Below are positions 1-9,626 of a stretch of 54,626 nt of DNA, one piece after another. The first letter of the stretch is position 1. Every line of letters starts with the position of its first letter. The notes beneath the pieces were generated by a model, which saw nothing but the letters and a program-made list of their open reading frames with translations, did no database searches and had not been told where the DNA came from. Made by a program: the position numbers and the translations under genes. Source of the stretch: Aquirhabdus sp. (GTDB lineage: Bacteria; Pseudomonadota; Gammaproteobacteria; Pseudomonadales; Moraxellaceae); assembly GCA_030149815.1 (NCBI GenBank), contig JASLHI010000001.1, forward strand, positions 1 to 54,626. Reading direction: 5' to 3'.

Positions 1-75
1 CAGCCACGCTTCCAGTGGTGCATAGATTAGCGATTTCAGTTTCAAAACACAACTGCAAAACGCTGATTTAACGAC

Positions 76-1242
76 CTATTGAATGAAATTATACTTATAA
101 TTTCCTTCAAATGTATCAAAATTACCCGAACTGAACTGATAGCTTTGAATAATTGCCTTCAACTTGCCTTCAAGCGAACTATTATTCAAATCGCTTGAGA
201 CAACGCTCACGCTGATCACATGACCATCTGGTGCAATTTTTAGACGAACAGTAAAGCTACCCTGCATTGTTGGATCATCGTCTAGAGCACGTTTATATGC
301 ACCCTGTACGCGACCTGCGTTTTGATCCATGATGCGTTTTACATCATCACGACCTTTACCGCTTGCATCGCCTTTACCACTGCCAGTACCACCGTTACCA
401 TTGCCTTTAATCTTGCCGCCACTGACATCATCAGTACCGCGACCAGATAAATTGCCAGTTCCGTGGCCCGTCTTATCGCCATCCGTTGCAGAGCCAAATT
501 TCACACCTGATCGTGCAGATCCATTACCGCCAGTTCCACCACCTCCAGCACCCAACTTCACATCAGGACGCCCACCTTCAACACCACCATGTTGTAAGCC
601 ACGACCTTCTACTGCTTTTGGATTAGAGCTTGTGCCATTGGTTAAACTACCAATCGCTGTCCCTAAACCTGTTGCAGCCACTAAGCCTTGAGCACGTTTC
701 TGTGCAGCTGCCTGAATCTCGGCAGCACTTGGCCCAGTGTTATGAGATACAGCTGCTGGCGTATCGCTAGGTAAAGGCGTTGGGTTAGGTGATGTCGCAG
801 CCTGCTTCGTCGGTCCTGCATCTGCTGTAGCGCGTGCTGGACGTACAGTCTGCACAGGCGGCTTATCAGGTGAACCGACTTGACTTGGTGGTTGCGGTTT
901 CGGCAATGGATGATTCGGCGCAGCTGCACGCGGTAAAGCTTTTGCTGCCTCTGGTGCACCGCCTTCCTTTTTAGGAGGTGGTGGAGGTGGCACAGGTTTT
1001 GGCTGCACAATTGGCGCAGCAACCTCAATAGGTGCAAGCACTGTCCGCTGAGGAATAATCTTTGCAATCATTGGCACATTGATCAATGGAATCACAACAC
1101 AGCACAAGATCGCAACAATTCCAAATCCAAGATCAGATTTACGGAATTGACCATAATCCCACGGCAACCAGTTCTTTGCAGTCACGTCCACCCCATCATG
1201 AGAAGGTAGCATTTCAGGCATATTTTGAATTGGGTTAGGCAT
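76..1242 (-). CDS. TonB-like periplasm-spanning protein, AgmX/PglI-type C-terminus
   Basis: Likely the energy-transducing arm of the ExbB/ExbD complex encoded just upstream in the same operon. One membrane segment lies at residues 38-60, followed by a proline-rich stretch (81-92, six prolines in a row) as in TonB. A very glycine-rich linker spans about 195-300. A C-terminal domain (about 303-388, beginning VKRIMDQNAGRVQGAYKRAL) resembles the AgmX/PglI C-terminal domain, a TonB_C relative. The ATG overlaps the end of the upstream exbD by 8 bp, which suggests translational coupling. The TonB assignment rests on architecture and context; the target receptor is unknown, though an iron receptor lies in the same arm. 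Confidence 0.82.
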   Translation of the reverse strand: MPNPIQNMPEMLPSHDGVDVTAKNWLPWDYGQFRKSDLGFGIVAILCCVVIPLINVPMIAKIIPQRTVLAPIEVAAPIVQPKPVPPPPPPKKEGGAPEAAKALPRAAAPNHPLPKPQPPSQVGSPDKPPVQTVRPARATADAGPTKQAATSPNPTPLPSDTPAAVSHNTGPSAAEIQAAAQKRAQGLVAATGLGTAIGSLTNGTSSNPKAVEGRGLQHGGVEGGRPDVKLGAGGGGTGGNGSARSGVKFGSATDGDKTGHGTGNLSGRGTDDVSGGKIKGNGNGGTGSGKGDASGKGRDDVKRIMDQNAGRVQGAYKRALDDDPTMQGSFTVRLKIAPDGHVISVSVVSSDLNNSSLEGKLKAIIQSYQFSSGNFDTFEGNYKYNFIQ

Positions 1243-1753
1243 TTTTCTTCGCCTCCTTATTCACTGCAAATGCAATCCTGCCAAAATGCTGCTGACTGCA
1301 TACGATCATGATCTGATGCAAAATCGCATAAGGAATATTTTGATCAGCCAAAATAATCACTGTACGCTCAGGACTGCCATTGACCTCTTGCGATGGTTTG
1401 AAACGCGTAGCCTGTTGCTGCAATACGCCTGCTAATGGACCAAAATCAATTTCTTTATTTCCTTCCGCATTAGGTATATCACTTGCAACAAGAGTCTGGA
1501 CAACTTTTTCATTAATACGAATTTCAGTTCCTGTGACGACCACAGTCAATGACGACTCAGGTGGTACATAAGAGCTAGAAATTGGTAACGCCAAACCTTT
1601 AATAGATGGAATTTGTGCTTCGCCCTGAAAGCCGACCAACAAGAAACACACCAGCAACGTGAAAATATCGATCAATGACGTCAGCGTTAAATGCGCTGTG
1701 CTATTCCGCCGAGCCATCCTACGTTTGTGGCGACGAATTTGAGAAAGTTTCAA
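1235..1753 (-). CDS. exbD: ExbD/TolR-family protein (first paralogue, Asp present)
   Basis: Biopolymer transport subunit of the proton channel that drives the TonB-like protein. The N-terminus is basic (KLSQIRRHKRRMARR), then one membrane helix (about 23-43) contains the family's conserved aspartate (D29, in TSLIDIF), then a periplasmic domain to residue 172. It overlaps the second exbD by 4 bp and the TonB-like gene by 8 bp, so the three are one transcription unit. Length and layout are normal for ExbD/TolR. Confidence 0.88.
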   Translation of the reverse strand: MKLSQIRRHKRRMARRNSTAHLTLTSLIDIFTLLVCFLLVGFQGEAQIPSIKGLALPISSSYVPPESSLTVVVTGTEIRINEKVVQTLVASDIPNAEGNKEIDFGPLAGVLQQQATRFKPSQEVNGSPERTVIILADQNIPYAILHQIMIVCSQQHFGRIAFAVNKEAKKNA

Positions 1754-2235
1754 GGCGTCCCCTCCACACCAGCCAATTGAACATTCGGGAATAGCGCATA
1801 GCTATTGCCTGTTTTCTGGCTATCCACAATGCGAACCGCATCAATCGTACTAATAATATCTTGATAAGTAACTGTTTCATCAATACGCAATGTTGCACTA
1901 TTCACGGTTGAATATTGTTTTTTGACATCAATCAATGCAGCATTTAATTCGGCAAAATTATGCCCTGAAATTTCTTTAATTTGCCCTACACCGCGATTAT
2001 TAATCACGATTTTGTCCGGATATACACCAATATCCAACGTCAGCTGAGGTTTGACGACCGCGCTCGCACTATGCGGCGCACCATCACCTGGCTGATCAAC
2101 ATTAAGCACGCTGACTTGGGTAAACACCGCATTAATCAACAATGACGGGATCATGATCACCATCAAGTTCATAAATGCTGTGAGATCCAACTGTGCTTCA
2201 GTTTCTCGGTTACGACGACGCTTACGAATCGACAT
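1750..2235 (-). CDS. exbD: ExbD/TolR-family protein (second paralogue, Asn in place of Asp)
   Basis: Second ExbD subunit of 161 aa: basic N-terminus (SIRKRRRNRE), one membrane helix (about 17-38) and a periplasmic domain. Where ExbD has its proton-carrying aspartate, this protein has asparagine (N23, in LDLTAFMNLMV). The other paralogue keeps Asp, so the complex may hold one active and one structural ExbD. It lies between exbB and the first exbD, with a 4-bp overlap to the latter. The family call is firm; the loss of the acidic residue is read directly from the sequence, and its consequence is inference. Confidence 0.85.
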   Translation of the reverse strand: MSIRKRRRNRETEAQLDLTAFMNLMVIMIPSLLINAVFTQVSVLNVDQPGDGAPHSASAVVKPQLTLDIGVYPDKIVINNRGVGQIKEISGHNFAELNAALIDVKKQYSTVNSATLRIDETVTYQDIISTIDAVRIVDSQKTGNSYALFPNVQLAGVEGTP

Positions 2236-2306
2236 ACATACTCTCCCTTTAACGCGCTACGCACTATCCTTATTCGAGCTTTTCGCTCTAACGTGGTTAG
2301 ATACGA

Positions 2307-2936
2307 TTAACGTGTTGGCAACGTGCGACGGATCGAGTTCTGTACTTTCATCGCAATCATTTCTAAGCTTTCAATGACTTGCTGTGTATAACTCTGCAAA
2401 TAAGTAAAAGCGATAACCAATGGAATCGCAGCACCCAAACCAAATGCTGTAGTATTCATCGATACTGCAAGTGCAGCAGAAAGCAAATCACCTTTTTGTG
2501 CAGGATCAGCATTTGCAACAGACGCGAACGCCAAAATCAAACCATGCACAGTACCCAAAAGTCCCAGTAGTGTTGCAACGTTAGCTAAAGTAGAGATATA
2601 ACTCGTACGTGCTTCGAGGCGAGGAATCACTTCGAGTAAACCTTCTTCTAAAGCACCTTCAACATGATGCATATCTGCACCACTTGCGGCAGCGCCAAGA
2701 CCATAATCGAGTACACGACCCGCTTCGCTCTCATCATCTTTCACAGCATTGAATGCAGTTTCGATACGACCTGCTTGCACATCAGGTTGCACACGTGCCC
2801 AAACATCACGGCTGCGTGAACGTGCTTTACCTAATGCATAGATACGCTCAAAGAAGATTGCCATACCAACGATAAAAACAACCATGATGGGGTACATGAA
2901 AAAACCGCCCACCTGAATAAATTTAATAAATTCCAT
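2307..2936 (-). CDS. exbB: ExbB/TolQ/MotA-family proton channel subunit
   Basis: Inner-membrane channel protein of 209 aa with three membrane segments (about 8-29, 113-140, 151-172) and the cytoplasmic region between the first two, as in ExbB. The segment TLLGLLGTVHGLILAF is the typical family signature, and NTTAFGLGAAIPLVI is the third helix. I take the ATG at 2936 (MEFIKFIQ) because AGGAG lies 6-8 bases before it; a longer reading from 2981 has no such site. It is followed by two exbD genes and the TonB-like gene. Confidence 0.92.
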   Translation of the reverse strand: MEFIKFIQVGGFFMYPIMVVFIVGMAIFFERIYALGKARSRSRDVWARVQPDVQAGRIETAFNAVKDDESEAGRVLDYGLGAAASGADMHHVEGALEEGLLEVIPRLEARTSYISTLANVATLLGLLGTVHGLILAFASVANADPAQKGDLLSAALAVSMNTTAFGLGAAIPLVIAFTYLQSYTQQVIESLEMIAMKVQNSIRRTLPTR

Positions 2937-3024
2937 ATTTAAAGCTCCTATCTGTTCATTTTTAAGATGTTGTAAGAACATCTCGTCAAGTTAAAATATT
3001 GATTAGATCAATAATATTTTTAAA

Positions 3025-3414
3025 TCACTTTTGCTCAAGTGGTTGATTTAGAATCGAGGTATAACGAATTTCACTAGCCAGTCGATCACGATCTGTGGGT
3101 GTTAAAGAATCCTTCAATGCTGAAAACTCCAAAATATTCTTAGGAACACTCTCTTCGGCATCCCGCCAAGGCGTAATATTGGTGACCATCGGTAAATCAA
3201 CCTTAGCCACAATATCGGTTTGACCAGCTACAGCCGAAGTGCTCGCACTTTTAGCACCAACTTTGGCTTTCTTAGCCATTTTGTCTGTTTTAGATGTCTT
3301 CGCAACACTTGCTGAATTATCTGAAGAATCGTCCGCGTATGCAGCACTGGTCATCATCGCAGCAGCTGCACTGACCATCATCAATGCACAGATTGTTCGT
3401 AAATGAGTCATCAT
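3025..3414 (-). CDS. Small exported protein of the ExbB/TPR operon, function unknown
   Basis: Protein of 129 aa with a signal peptide (about 1-27, cleavage after AYA before DD). A Ser/Lys-rich low-complexity stretch follows, then a more ordered C-terminus (DRLASEIRYTSILNQ). I recognise no domain. It lies between the large TPR gene (13 bp upstream) and exbB, in the same direction, so it is probably a periplasmic partner of that system. The start is one of two adjacent ATGs just after AAGGA. Confidence 0.7.
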   Translation of the reverse strand: MMTHLRTICALMMVSAAAAMMTSAAYADDSSDNSASVAKTSKTDKMAKKAKVGAKSASTSAVAGQTDIVAKVDLPMVTNITPWRDAEESVPKNILEFSALKDSLTPTDRDRLASEIRYTSILNQPLEQK

Positions 3415-3427
3415 TCCTTCAAACCTC

Positions 3428-6400
3428 TTAATGCTGCTGTTTCGATAGTTGCCATTCTAACAACTTATCGGTTACAGCATTGTTTTCTGGGGATTTCCTA
3501 GATGCATCTGAAGCATCCTTCGATACTGGCGTAGACATTTCACTCGTAGTTGCAGGCTGCTGCTGCGTCACAGTTTGGCTTGCATCTGCTGCTGGAGCTG
3601 CTGGAGCTGCTGGAGCTGCTGGAGCTGCTGGAGCTGCTGGCTCAGTAACAGGTTTGGCAAAAACTGTCAAAGGCATCTTGAGCTCTTTTTGCAACAGATT
3701 TACCCACTTCTGTACCGCCTTATCATCAGGATTGACCAATAAATAGCGTTGATAAGCACTAAGCGCATCGGCTTGGTTACTCAAATAAAGCTCATTAGTT
3801 ACACCCAACAAATACGCTGGATCTGCACGTTTCACACTGACATCTGGACGAGCATTTTCAGCTTCACTTGCTGCAAATGCGGCGGCAGCATCTTTAAACT
3901 TACCAAGACGTAATAATGCAATACCACGATAGCTTTGAATCAACTGCACATCGCTATCACTCATATCGGCATTCACAACAACTTGAGGCTGTACTTTCTT
4001 AGTGGAAGCCTTGTCTCCAACAACGCTCGCTAACTTTTTAAGCAAAGATGGACGCGTTGGCGTTGGTTTAAGCACAACTTCACTTTGTTTATGCTGTCCA
4101 GCAACAACCAATAAAGCATCGAGATCACTCAATGTTTGTTGACGATTCTGATCAATATTTGCCACCATACGCGCCAATTTCACTTCAGCTGCTGGAATAG
4201 CTGGCTTCTTAATTGGACGTAAATAACGACCTGAAGATAAGGTTGCTAAAGCATCAAAACTTTGCGCAATCCATGTATCCCATGTATCTTGCGCCAAGTT
4301 CGCATTCGCTTTATGCCACTCAATCGCCTTGTCCTTCAGTGGCTGAGTCTGTTCCTCAAGCGCAATTTGATACTGCTCAGATTCAAGATCACTCAAGCCT
4401 GTTGGTGCAGGTGCTTGCAAAATACCTTGATAAAACCGAGCGAAACTATCACCCAAAACAAACTGTGATTGCGTGACATACTCAGCAACCTTCAGATCGA
4501 GAATCGGTTGTTGGCTCTCCAAGACTTTTTGCAAAGCAGCTTGTTTACGAGTAACGCTATCTTTCAAAGGTTGCGTAATCGCAATAGCTCGATATTGTTC
4601 AATTAATGGAGCAGTTTGTAAGGTCAAGGCACGCGCTGCGAAATAACGTAAACGTGGTTGAACCTCAGCTGGCGCAGTTTGGAATTGACTACGATACATC
4701 TGTAGCTGACGCGCCAATTCTTGTTGCTGCGTTGCAGTATCATGTTGAAGAATAGCCGCCTGATATAAGCGCTCACTCGCTTCTAGGCTTTGCGCAAGCA
4801 CCGCATGAGGCTCTTTCAAATACTGTTGATATAGCGCTAGTTCTTTCGGATTATTCGCGCTGACTTTGTGCTGACTTTCCGCAGCAAGCCACAGTGCAGC
4901 CATCGCATTTGATTGTTTAGCCGCATCAGCTTTAGCAATGTCACGATGATAAATCTTCAAGTAAGTCTCTGAAGCCCCAGACCAATCCTGCGCACTCTCT
5001 TGCAATTTGACAATACGTTCAGGAATACCTTCAGCTTGAGGAGACGTTGGATATAAGCTATAGAACTGTTGTAGCAATGGTAATGCTGGCGCAGTCTCGC
5101 CATACAGCATCGCTGCTTGATAGCTACTATCCACTTTGACCGCTGCGTCTTGCGTCACATCGCCAGCTTGTTGATACAGTTTGAGTGCATCGTCCAAAGC
5201 GTTTGTAGTCTTCGCACCTTCTGCTTGTTTATACAAACTTGCAGCACGTTGGTTTTGATAACGCATACGCTCTGCTGCATCCAATGTTGATAATGCCAAA
5301 ACCTGACGATAGCTGGCTTCCGAATCACTCCAATGCTGTTGATCAAACTCAGCGTTGGCTTTCAAAATACTTGCGGTTTTAATATCGCTTGCACTGACAT
5401 TCGGCAAAGCAATCACACGACTAGCAACATCTTCAACCACATCAAAACGCTTAAGATCTAAATACTTCCCCGTTAAGGCTAACAATACCACTGGTGAGTT
5501 TTTGTCTGCAGGGAATGTCTTAGCATATTGCTCGCTACTCGCCAATTGTTTATCCAGCCACGCATCTTGTTGCTCTGCAGGCTGATTGGCGAGTTCTTTG
5601 GCATGTGCTTGGTAACACAATAATGCAAAATAACCCATATCACTCGGCTTTGCATTCGGAGTGCTATAAGCTAGGGTCTCAAAATACGGAATCGCATCTT
5701 CAAACTTACCGCCGTTATACAACGCTTCGGCCAGTCGCTGTTGAATCCGCATCACATCAGCAGGCTCAGTCGCGAGCGCTAACTGCTTATGATAAAGATC
5801 TGCGGCATGTAAGTAGTCTGCAGTCGATTTTTGAGTTTGACCAATCGCATCATAATGATTTGCAAGATCATCTAACTGAGACTTCAGGACAGGACGTAAT
5901 GTCGCCTGTTGTTCTGGTGTTGCAGACTTATAATAATTCTGATCAATATCATAATGTTGAACATATTCATTCTTGGAGCGAATAATATCCTGAGCAAAGC
6001 CGGCTTCTTTATAAACCGCAATCGCATCATTACTAAAAACTGCGGCCTGCACATCATCAGAATGACGTTGCACAAAACCTTCATAAACTTTAGCAACATC
6101 CAACAACTGTTTTTGGTCACGATAACGATCAGCCACTTGGCGATACATCAACGTTTCCTCATCGGTAAGCGGCTTGCCATCATAATATTTTGCGAGTGCA
6201 GGGACACCACCCAACTGTATAAAAATCGCAGATAATGTCCGATAACTATCCTGCAATAACAACGCATCACGCTTGTTTTGGATTGCGCGGGTACGGAGAC
6301 TATCAATCAAATGCTGAAATGGTGGGATCGCTTCTTCAAAGCGCCCATCTTTATACAAAGACCATGCATAGAAATACTGTGCTTGTTGAGTATATTTATT

Positions 6401-6973
6401 ATCGTCAAAGCTCAAAACCGCAAGATATTCCTGAGTCGCAAATTGATATTGTTTGCGATTAAATGCTGCCTCGGCAATGCGAAAATGTGCTTCTGGTGCA
6501 TAAGTTGATTTAGGGAAATACTTCAACATTTCAGTCAATGCCGCCGCCGCCGCATCTGGATGACCTAGCTGATCATTACTGCTCGCCAATTCATAATACA
6601 AATCTTCAGTCTGCTCATTAATTGGCGTATTTTTAATTTGCTCTTGATAAAAATCTACACGGCTTTGTAGCTCACTTTTTTCATCAGCGCCGCCTAATTG
6701 CTTACTTTTGATTTTACGTGCGAGATCTAAATATGCATTGATGACTTTAGGATCTCGCGACTCACGTGCCTGCTTCATCATCCTTTGATAAAGCTGGCTA
6801 TCGATACGACTTTCCTCAGCAGATGACAACTGTGGAGCTTGAACCGCAGGTGTAGAGGTGTCTGGTTTTGCGTTTTCCAAGTCAGCAAGTGTCCCTGCCA
6901 ACGCAAACGATGACATTGACACAGCCTCTAAACTTAACAAAGCCAACAACAGCTTGGATACCGCACGACGCAT
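3428..6973 (-). CDS. Large exported TPR-repeat protein
   Basis: Protein of 1181 aa with an N-terminal signal peptide (about 1-27, ending SSFALA). It consists mostly of helical tetratricopeptide-type repeats, for example APEAHFRIAEAAFNRKQYQF and YALAWSLY-like helices. The C-terminus is Ala/Pro-rich (tandem APA repeats) and then Ser/Thr-rich. Likely a periplasmic or envelope scaffold working with the ExbB/ExbD/TonB-like proteins downstream in the operon. Homologous clusters pairing TPR proteins with ExbB-ExbD-ExbD-TonB are known in proteobacteria, but I cannot name a proven function. Confidence 0.82.
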   Translation of the reverse strand: MRRAVSKLLLALLSLEAVSMSSFALAGTLADLENAKPDTSTPAVQAPQLSSAEESRIDSQLYQRMMKQARESRDPKVINAYLDLARKIKSKQLGGADEKSELQSRVDFYQEQIKNTPINEQTEDLYYELASSNDQLGHPDAAAAALTEMLKYFPKSTYAPEAHFRIAEAAFNRKQYQFATQEYLAVLSFDDNKYTQQAQYFYAWSLYKDGRFEEAIPPFQHLIDSLRTRAIQNKRDALLLQDSYRTLSAIFIQLGGVPALAKYYDGKPLTDEETLMYRQVADRYRDQKQLLDVAKVYEGFVQRHSDDVQAAVFSNDAIAVYKEAGFAQDIIRSKNEYVQHYDIDQNYYKSATPEQQATLRPVLKSQLDDLANHYDAIGQTQKSTADYLHAADLYHKQLALATEPADVMRIQQRLAEALYNGGKFEDAIPYFETLAYSTPNAKPSDMGYFALLCYQAHAKELANQPAEQQDAWLDKQLASSEQYAKTFPADKNSPVVLLALTGKYLDLKRFDVVEDVASRVIALPNVSASDIKTASILKANAEFDQQHWSDSEASYRQVLALSTLDAAERMRYQNQRAASLYKQAEGAKTTNALDDALKLYQQAGDVTQDAAVKVDSSYQAAMLYGETAPALPLLQQFYSLYPTSPQAEGIPERIVKLQESAQDWSGASETYLKIYHRDIAKADAAKQSNAMAALWLAAESQHKVSANNPKELALYQQYLKEPHAVLAQSLEASERLYQAAILQHDTATQQQELARQLQMYRSQFQTAPAEVQPRLRYFAARALTLQTAPLIEQYRAIAITQPLKDSVTRKQAALQKVLESQQPILDLKVAEYVTQSQFVLGDSFARFYQGILQAPAPTGLSDLESEQYQIALEEQTQPLKDKAIEWHKANANLAQDTWDTWIAQSFDALATLSSGRYLRPIKKPAIPAAEVKLARMVANIDQNRQQTLSDLDALLVVAGQHKQSEVVLKPTPTRPSLLKKLASVVGDKASTKKVQPQVVVNADMSDSDVQLIQSYRGIALLRLGKFKDAAAAFAASEAENARPDVSVKRADPAYLLGVTNELYLSNQADALSAYQRYLLVNPDDKAVQKWVNLLQKELKMPLTVFAKPVTEPAAPAAPAAPAAPAAPAADASQTVTQQQPATTSEMSTPVSKDASDASRKSPENNAVTDKLLEWQLSKQQH
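3588..3641 (+). repeat. 9-bp tandem repeat inside the TPR gene
   Basis: Five perfect copies of gctgctgga plus a near-perfect sixth copy. On the coding (minus) strand they encode repeated Ala-Pro-Ala near the C-terminus. Unit length is a multiple of three, so copy-number change would lengthen or shorten the linker without a frameshift. Confidence 0.9.
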
Positions 6974-7069
6974 ATGAACTATCCCTGATCTTTTAAAACG
7001 TTGCTTCTAAAACGTTGACAGCAAGATTAACTGATTATAGTGACAACCAATTAAAACCTACGATACACC

Positions 7070-8893
7070 CTATGAATGTTTACCACTTACACGCTGTAAG
7101 CCGAGTAATGACTCTGTCAAATAATGATCCAACTGCAATTGCTTCAGCTTCAGCGACACACGAATTTGCGCCAGCAATGCTTTATGATCTTGTTCCCCTG
7201 ATTTCTGGAAATCAGTTTTCACTTTATTCAACAGCTCACGCGCTGCCTTGATATCTGTTTGCTCCTCTTTATCAGAGGTTTTTGCAGCTTCAAGTTCAGC
7301 TAACTGCTTTTCATAATTTCCCAGCTTACTTTGCAGCAACTCCGTCTGCTGCACTTGCTGCACAATCGACAAGATCTCACTACGCTCTAACAACTGTGCC
7401 CACAATCCAGCATATGGGGTATCTGGTATTTTTGGCAGACCAAGTAAAATCGGGTCGGAAGCTTCTACAGGAAATGTCTTAAGCACATCAATTTTTTCAA
7501 TTTCTCGATCGAACTGAGTAAGCTGAGAAGACTCGGCTTTATACACCTCAATCGCAGCACGATAACGATCAATCGCATTAGGATCTTGCTGCTCTTCCAG
7601 TGCACTCGCAGACAGCAACCAACCCTCTTGAACTAAAGGATCAGCTGGATTTCGTTTAATGAGCTCATTCGAAAAATTAAAACTACGACCATAATCTTTC
7701 AGTCGATAATAGATATGAGCACTGGTCAAAAGTGCTTGGTTACTATATGGACTATCCAATTGCACATTACGCAAAGCTGTTTTTGCTAATTGAGGCTCAT
7801 CGCGCAGTAATCGCAAATATGCCAATGACAACGCAATCTTATCGTTCAAATTAGAAATTTCGCGCGGCGTAATACTCTCATCCTTAATATCACCACCTGT
7901 TAATGCACTTTTTGTAAAAGTCGAGGCATTACCAAGCTCACGATTTTCAATCAAACTTTGGGTGTGAATTTTGTTATAACCAAAACTACTCGCCCAGCCA
8001 TTCTGTTCGATATTAGGATCATAACCAAGATTTTTTTCTTTTTCAGCAGCTTGAGCTTGATTTCCAAGCGCCGATTCAGAAGGCTTAATAATTGGCAAAA
8101 GCGCAGGCATTCTGTCTTTCATCAAATCTTCTAGAATACGCGTGGCTAATAGCTCATGCTCTTTCTGTAATTGAAGATCCAAAGCACTGTAAGACTTTCC
8201 GTCATCCAAGTGTTTTTTCTGGAGTAAAGAGAGGGCTAAATTATAACGAGCCAGTTTTCGATAATAACGTACAGGAGTCTGGAAGCTTTGCAGTGCCTCA
8301 ATCGCATCGTCAGGATGATCGGTACGTGCCAATAAATTAGTGACCAAGATCATCCGTTCACTTTCTTGGGTCGGCGTCATCAATGCAGGCGGATCACGTA
8401 AAAAATTCAATGCCAGTGAGTCCTGACCAGTCTGATACAGTAATTTTCCGTAACTGAGCCACGGATCATTACGCGTACTTGCCGTTACATCACTATTCCC
8501 TGCACGAGTAAGTGCAGCATCGGCTTCACGTGGTAACCCATAACGTGTATATAAATCACTGAGTAAAATATTACCCGTTCCAGCAGCATTAAACGCCAAT
8601 TGACGGTTTGCCAAGAGCGTTGTTAAGGCTTCATAAGGTTTATTTTGGTAATACGCAAACATCACTTGAGCAAAACCTGGCTCACGCGCATCACGGCGCA
8701 ACTCAAGTGGAGTTGCATGAGCCACACTCATAGATAACGCCACGGATATCGCAACAGCACTAAAACGCTTCACAGATGTGGGCATCACAGAATTGAAAAC
8801 TGAAAGCTTACCTTCCGTTTTTATTTTTCTATTATTTGTATGCTGCTGTATAGATTGTTTCATGGCAATAATTGAACGACTCAAATTAGTCAT
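7070..8893 (-). CDS. Exported TPR-type protein
   Basis: Protein of 607 aa. A signal-peptide-like segment lies at about 37-61 (MPTSVKRFSAVAISVALSMS, ending AHA), so the true start may be the internal ATG at 8785 rather than 8893. The 8893 start has the advantage of overlapping the upstream gene by 8 bp. The body is alpha-helical with TPR-like repeats (LARYNLALSLLQKK, HIYYRLKDYGRSFNFSNELI) and a Glu/Lys-rich coiled-coil-like stretch near 530-590. Second TPR partner in the ExbB/ExbD operon. Confidence 0.75.
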   Translation of the reverse strand: MTNLSRSIIAMKQSIQQHTNNRKIKTEGKLSVFNSVMPTSVKRFSAVAISVALSMSVAHATPLELRRDAREPGFAQVMFAYYQNKPYEALTTLLANRQLAFNAAGTGNILLSDLYTRYGLPREADAALTRAGNSDVTASTRNDPWLSYGKLLYQTGQDSLALNFLRDPPALMTPTQESERMILVTNLLARTDHPDDAIEALQSFQTPVRYYRKLARYNLALSLLQKKHLDDGKSYSALDLQLQKEHELLATRILEDLMKDRMPALLPIIKPSESALGNQAQAAEKEKNLGYDPNIEQNGWASSFGYNKIHTQSLIENRELGNASTFTKSALTGGDIKDESITPREISNLNDKIALSLAYLRLLRDEPQLAKTALRNVQLDSPYSNQALLTSAHIYYRLKDYGRSFNFSNELIKRNPADPLVQEGWLLSASALEEQQDPNAIDRYRAAIEVYKAESSQLTQFDREIEKIDVLKTFPVEASDPILLGLPKIPDTPYAGLWAQLLERSEILSIVQQVQQTELLQSKLGNYEKQLAELEAAKTSDKEEQTDIKAARELLNKVKTDFQKSGEQDHKALLAQIRVSLKLKQLQLDHYLTESLLGLQRVSGKHS

Positions 8894-9473
8894 GCTGACT
8901 CCATTCGACCAATTTCAATGGCTGCTCTCCAAGTCCAGGATGTTCAATCAATTGAATACCCAAAATATCTTTTGCGACTGTTTTCGTAAATTTAATTTGT
9001 TGAGTGATTGTCGGATGATCATTTTGCGATACAGTGACATCCAATACATGTGAACCCACTTTTAAATTGGCATCCATCAATGTATCCATGCCACCCTTCA
9101 GTAAAGCATTTAAGGCACCTTGATCATATTGCCGAGTTGGCAACGGACGACCATCCAAACTGACTTGAACTGAGTTCACCGTCAACTTGCCCAGTGGAGT
9201 CATGCCAAACAGCAATACTGTTCTTTGAGGTTGAAAAATGCGTTGCTTGAGATGCGCTAAATCGCGATCAAGCTGGAGGACGTCAGAGCGGGCATCTTCA
9301 AGATTACTCGGCGCTGGGATTGAGTCGTCAGCATATGCAGTGCCACACAAAACGTGCATCAGCACCGCAATAACGATCAAGGCTCCATGCCACTGTAAAC
9401 CTGAATAAACCAAACTGGAACGCGCTACTTTAAAATTTCCTAGAGAGGAGCAGTGCTGGAGAGGCTGAATCAT
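8886..9473 (-). CDS. Periplasmic or membrane-anchored protein, first gene of the ExbB/TPR operon
   Basis: Protein of 195 aa. A hydrophobic segment at about 30-48 is followed by a likely signal-peptidase site (GTAYA before DDS). A short helical stretch comes next (DVLQLDRDLAHLKQRIF), then a beta-rich domain (KLTVNSVQVSLDGRPL, GSHVLDVTVSQND). No family recognised with confidence. It overlaps the TPR gene by 8 bp and is followed by exbB/exbD genes, so it probably belongs to the same envelope complex. The 153 bp upstream are AT-rich and probably hold the operon promoter. Confidence 0.65.
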   Translation of the reverse strand: MIQPLQHCSSLGNFKVARSSLVYSGLQWHGALIVIAVLMHVLCGTAYADDSIPAPSNLEDARSDVLQLDRDLAHLKQRIFQPQRTVLLFGMTPLGKLTVNSVQVSLDGRPLPTRQYDQGALNALLKGGMDTLMDANLKVGSHVLDVTVSQNDHPTITQQIKFTKTVAKDILGIQLIEHPGLGEQPLKLVEWSQHD

Positions 9474-9626
9474 GTCGTCTACAAATTTATTATTCCTGAC
9501 GTGGATTAGGGCACAAATCTAGGGGGTAAGTCAAAGCCCAAAAGAACATTTTTTTTAATTTAAATGCCATAGTTTTCTAGAAAAGAGGGAAATTTACATA
9601 AAAGCTCTAATTTCCCCAAATTTCGG

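Noticed and set aside
329..691. Plus-strand open frame rich in Pro/Leu opposite the TonB-like gene
   Set aside because: It mirrors the Gly-rich coding region of the minus-strand gene and shows only low-complexity sequence, with no ribosome-binding site.
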